A stretch of 64,000 nt of DNA from contig JASAMV010007921.1 in the NCBI GenBank assembly GCA_030248065.1, forward strand, positions 1-64,000, read 5' to 3'. Made by a program: the position numbers and the translations under genes. Within the stretch, counting starts at the first letter, position 1. Every line of letters starts with the position of its first letter. Origin of the DNA: Rhynchonema sp. JSB1_4 (lineage: Eukaryota; Nematoda; Chromadorea; Monhysterida; Xyalidae). Positions 60,157 through 64,000 of the stretch are shown here, in pieces. Under the pieces are notes generated by a model. The model was not told where the DNA came from. It did not search any database and saw nothing but the letters and a program-made list of their open reading frames with translations.

Positions 60157-60810
60157 ATCGGCTGCAAATTATGTCGTGTATTGTCGGCCGTCAATATTTC
60201 CCGTCTACAAGTAGTTATTGACAAAATGCACAAACAGTTATTCAGAAAATATAATTTGGTTTATGATCCCACGGTGAAGATAAATTTTTACTGTTACTGC
60301 TTGAAGGCTGATTAGTGCCTTGATATGAACTTTATGAATAGGCGTTAAACCCAAGTCATGTGATGCAACGAGAATCGAATTTTGGCATTTCACAAATGTG
60401 GTGAAATGTGGCGTATGTATGTGTGTCGTCAACCAGTTAATATGAAAGGTACCAAAACTTGATATCATCATGTGACATCTACCTTTGACTTCGAGTGCAA
60501 CCACATGGTATGTCGAATAAAAAAAAGTTACGTTCAACATATAAACTCGATATTTTCGAGCTTGGTGAGAAATGACACCGCCTACCGAATGAGTTGGATA
60601 TAAACGAATTCAAGTAACTCTTTACAATCTGCTTTATTTCACGCAGGCAACGAAACAACTTCCAAAGTCACAGATTTCATAGGTTTACAGAAAATGAAAA
60701 CGAAAAGGAATTACGCCCGCAGTCGTAAAATCTTTCATATGTACGTGAAAACACAACAAAGAGAAATACACCGGAAGATATTCAACCGAAAACAGCTTAT
60801 GCAACAATGA

Positions 60811-61553
60811 TCAGAAACCTTTCTTCCAATCACGCAATTTCATTGTAGCGCCCCATTCCTGCGTCAGCTGCTGTTTGCGTTGCTTGATGGCCACCAACTC
60901 TGTTTCCACCGACATCATCAAATGCGCGGCAAGCTTTGTTTCCTTTTGCATATCTTGTAGCGCTGAATCGAATTCATTTACTGAAAGAAACAGAAAACTG
61001 TTTTTAATGTGTTGAGCATAGTGTACTAAGTAGTTGAGATACGCATCGAAGATAAGATGTGCATAAAAAATCTCTAAATAGAGTATTAGCAGGGCACGAG
61101 TGGATACTGCTAAAGTGTTGTCAATGTCTGATGATTTTGTCTACACCACATTAAGTGCTCCCGCTGATTAAGACGAAGTGCGGTACTTTTGTGATTCTTA
61201 GGGCCGTTTGAACTGTTTTGTGAAGTTTACTGTTCCGCGTAAAATCAGTAGTGCCAAAAAAATAACTGAAATTAGAGGCCTCAGGGGCTAAAATCGGAAA
61301 ATTTTACACTTAGACCGCGCGAAAGGTCTATCCGACCGGGGGGTTTAAGTGAAAAACTGCGGTACGTAACAGTTTTGTCAAAAAATTGAGTTTATTGAAA
61401 CAAACGTGTGTTCTTCAGATGTGCCATCTGTCCGTTGTTAGTGAACAGGTGCTCCCATTTGATGTCCATGTGGGCACGTCTGTGCGTCTGCCATTGTTTC
61501 ATTTGCGTAGCTTCCAACTCGACCATGAATTTCTCGATAATTGCGATATCCAT
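60811..61553 (-). CDS. Small helical protein, 105 aa, paralogue of 59735-60156
   Basis: Two exons, 61406-61553 and 60811-60980, total 318 nt, phase 1 intron with donor GTTTGT. Reads MDIAIIEKFMVELEATQMKQ, later EHLFTNNGQMAHLKNTLNEF, then a Lys/Gln-rich helix (METELVAIKQRKQQL-like region) and a basic end (LRDWKKGF). Amphipathic throughout, with no signal peptide or membrane span. An upstream first exon is possible because the frame stays open briefly before this ATG. Function unknown. Confidence 0.65.
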
Positions 61554-62010
61554 CGATTATGGTTGTACTTAGTGGCGGAAGTGCGAAGGCACGGAAGCAG
61601 TATAGAAAGCGTTAATAAGTCCTGGTATGAAACGAGTTCAAAATAAAATATATAGTTTGGAAAGACCGATTAATGTTGAGATATAAACGTAAACGCGTTG
61701 CGATGCAGAGTATTGTATGTGTGAGACAGAGACCGGTACATGGAGCTCACCATGTGCTGATACTCATAACAGCATTATCAGTTATATTTGCCATAAATGA
61801 ATATGAACGAAGTCTGTAAACAACGCAACATTTTATAGCCAGATACTTCGGTACATGTAAATTAGTTCAGCACACCACACTGAAAAATAATGACAATTCT
61901 ACTCCTAATTTTTATGATGATAATAATTCAAAACGACTGGCTAGATTTCAACTGTTGACCTATTAACTAAAATTTCGGCCTAGCTGTAGATAATGACTGC
62001 ACAATATATT

Positions 62011-62674
62011 TCAGATTTTATCCCAAATTTGAGTGGCGAGTTCCTTGTCGAATGCACTCAGTTGCACCTCGATGTTTTCACCTTGTTTGTGCAGCGCGAT
62101 GATTTTTGTCATCGATTGACGCAGACGAGCACGGTGTTCGTGGATGGTATCAATCACACGCAGGACTAAAATTAAAATGAGACATTATGAATTGCTACCC
62201 AAATAACAAAATTGATGGAATAAAAAAGGCAGCATGGTGGTTTGTTTTAAATGCAAATTAGTATAGTTGAAAACGGATAAGGACGATACAGTGTTTTTTT
62301 CGGAATTTAGTAACTTACAAAATATAAAATATATTGGGCTGAAAACTGATCTTAAAAATACTGGGACGCCTCTTTGACTGGTCAAACTAACACTAAGTTT
62401 GGATCAACTCAGGTCATGGTTTGCTTCGTTGGATCGGAAAACCAACTGATATATTACCCCAGTGTCAACGGCTCTAGTATATTGGCTCACATGCTTCAGG
62501 TCTTTAGTCTGAGAACGTGTACTTCACGATGTACAACTTACTGATGTGCTCAACCGTGTACAACTTACTGCTATGTTGAAGCAAACGTAGATGATCGAGC
62601 AGGTGTTGTTCAGCAACCTCATCCGCGTTTGTCGTGGGATCGACCAATTCCCAAGAATCGGTTGTTTGAAACAT
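62011..62674 (-). CDS. Small helical protein, 86 aa
   Basis: Two exons, 62569-62674 and 62011-62165, total 261 nt, phase 1 intron (donor GTAAGT, acceptor AATTTTAG). Protein starts MFQTTDSWELVDPTTNADEV, then helix HLLDHLRLLQHS, and a second-exon coiled coil (IHEHRARLRQSMTKIIALHK, QLSAFDKELATQIWDKI). Same architecture and intron phase as the two genes to its left, but too diverged to call paralogous by eye. No domain recognised. Confidence 0.6.
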
Positions 62675-62748
62675 TTCGTGCAGTTAATGGTATAGAGCAG
62701 AAATTGTGTACGAGCCTGTAACATAATATGGAAATTAAAATATCAGGA

Positions 62749-63708
62749 TCATTCATCAAAAACAGTATTGACGGACAGAATCATGGATAAGCGGTTTTGT
62801 TTGACCAACTTTGTTTTCTGAAATGTTGAATGTATACTGGCGAGTAGCACGCGACAGTCTCGGATGAAACCAAATCATCAGGAAGATATGTATAAAATCC
62901 CGGCATTGTGTTACCAAAGAACTTTATACAAGGCTAATTTGTACAGCAGATATAAGAAAAGAAAGGAAAGACAATGAAAAGCAATGGGCGTAAGTAACGA
63001 TGGACTTAGTAGGATCAACATTTCATACATATCTTAGTGCCGGTACAGTCATGAGCAAAAGAAATAATGGACATTCGATATCAAACACAACAGGACTGGA
63101 AATAAACAAGTTTTTACATGAAAAGCTTTACTGCTGATAAATTTTAAGAACGAAAGTACATTCAAACGGGCTAGATTTATTACATAAATCTGTGGTACTT
63201 CATTCACGTTCGACGAAAACGACCAGTGGTGATGACGTTGGAACGCCCTGTTTTCGAAAAGGTTTGTAATTATGTTAGCTGTACGTGTGGAATAACGGTG
63301 TGTGGCTTTCCCCAAAAAAAATAAAGCACTGGAATGAATAGATCGAGCAATCAATATAACCTCGGTGGTGCAATCATTGCGACCAGTCAAACATTCCAGA
63401 AGGAGTTCCTGCTGATCATGCAGTGTTGGGTCCGCATCGCAGAGGTTTATCAGTACTTTGTATTCCGCCTGAAACGACACTATATATCAAGAACGTCTAT
63501 CTAGCTGATGCGACTTAAATTTATGCAAAGCACGCGGCTTGGCGGATAGGAAAGTTATCCGTGACCGCTTTAGCTGAACATTTCCAAGTTGCAAAGATCG
63601 TGACACGGAACGCATATTGTTTGTAAAATCGCGGTTGCTTATTATGGGGCTAACCAAATTGTTCCTGGTGGTTTGTATTGTTTCGTGGACTGACAGTGAA
63701 GCATTCAT
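62749..63708 (-). CDS. Small protein, 76 aa, three exons
   Basis: Exons 63655-63708, 63361-63468 and 62749-62817, all phase 0 (54+108+69 nt). Starts MNASLSVHETIQTTRNNL, then AEYKVLINLCDADPTLHDQQ and ELLLECLTGRNDCTTE, ending KTKLVKQNRLSMILSVNTVF. The frame is open upstream of this ATG for about 12 codons, so a different start is possible. The long intron 2 (62818-63360) also contains frames that are not coding. The neighbours share orientation and small size but not intron phase. Function unknown. Beyond 63709 to the window end I see nothing. Confidence 0.5.
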
Positions 63709-64000
63709 TTGCAGCTGCTCGAGAGTGGCAGTCACGATATCGATTCGGTCGATGACATGAAAATGTTATGAAAAGATTTGTACAATAGTTTCTGGCGTCA
63801 AAAAAGATTCAAGAGGTTTTGTGAAGGATGACAAGCTATAGCTTCACGGTGCGAAAAGCGAAATTTTGATTAACCGAATTGAAAATACTAGATCAAAATT
63901 TTGGATCATGTGAGATTGATTGTAATTATGTCTAATGAGCTGGTTGCACTAAAATCACAAACGAGAGTGCGTTGCGCCGATCCGAACCACGTTGGCTGAT

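Noticed and set aside
1..64000. CRISPR arrays, bacterial operons or viral integration
   Set aside because: Spliceosomal introns, hAT/piggyBac/mariner-type elements and animal gene families show a nuclear eukaryotic locus. No viral polymerase, capsid or long uninterrupted gene is present.

Overview
This is a 64 kb piece of a nuclear eukaryotic genome, most likely from an invertebrate animal. The genes have many small exons (about 50-350 bp) under the standard code, with introns from about 67 bp to several kb, and the introns are full of short DNA transposons. Recognisable genes are a SUGCT-type CoA-transferase, an SLC35A nucleotide-sugar transporter, a POT1-like OB-fold protein and a DDX11/CHL1-type iron-sulphur helicase. 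I cannot place the species. The most distinctive genomic trait is the 5' splice site: in most introns it reads GTT, with T at +3, instead of GTA or GTG.

Layout. 1-1177 (minus): 5' part of SUGCT, running off the left edge. 1965-3969 (minus): complete five-exon SLC35A transporter with a retroelement remnant in intron 4. 4.1-9.2 kb: no gene; C/G-rich inverted-repeat element, G-rich tract, then about 3.7 kb of strongly strand-asymmetric satellite. 9.5-13.9 kb (plus): POT1-like telomere-binding gene. 14.4-32.6 kb (plus): DDX11-like helicase. Twenty-six exons join in phase to about 1143 codons, with all helicase motifs and the four Fe-S cysteines. Its introns hold three hAT copies, a piggyBac-like MITE and other repeats. 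33.4-36.7 kb: two inverted-repeat elements. 36.9-57.8 kb (plus): one very large gene or two adjacent genes of unknown function, with an acidic N-terminal part and AT-hook motifs at the C-terminus. Its introns contain two tandem arrays, a satellite and four kinds of foldback element. 57.9-63.7 kb (minus): a cluster of small two- or three-exon genes for short, mostly helical proteins; at least two are clear paralogues.

Functional picture. A telomere single-strand binding candidate and a cohesion/replication helicase lie head-to-tail on one strand, followed by a large unrecognised gene with DNA-binding-type tails. Their proximity does not by itself show that they work together. Exon structures were built by hand from splice sites, reading phase and family similarity. 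Outer exons and the joins of the unknown gene are the least certain. Repeats make up well over half of the window.
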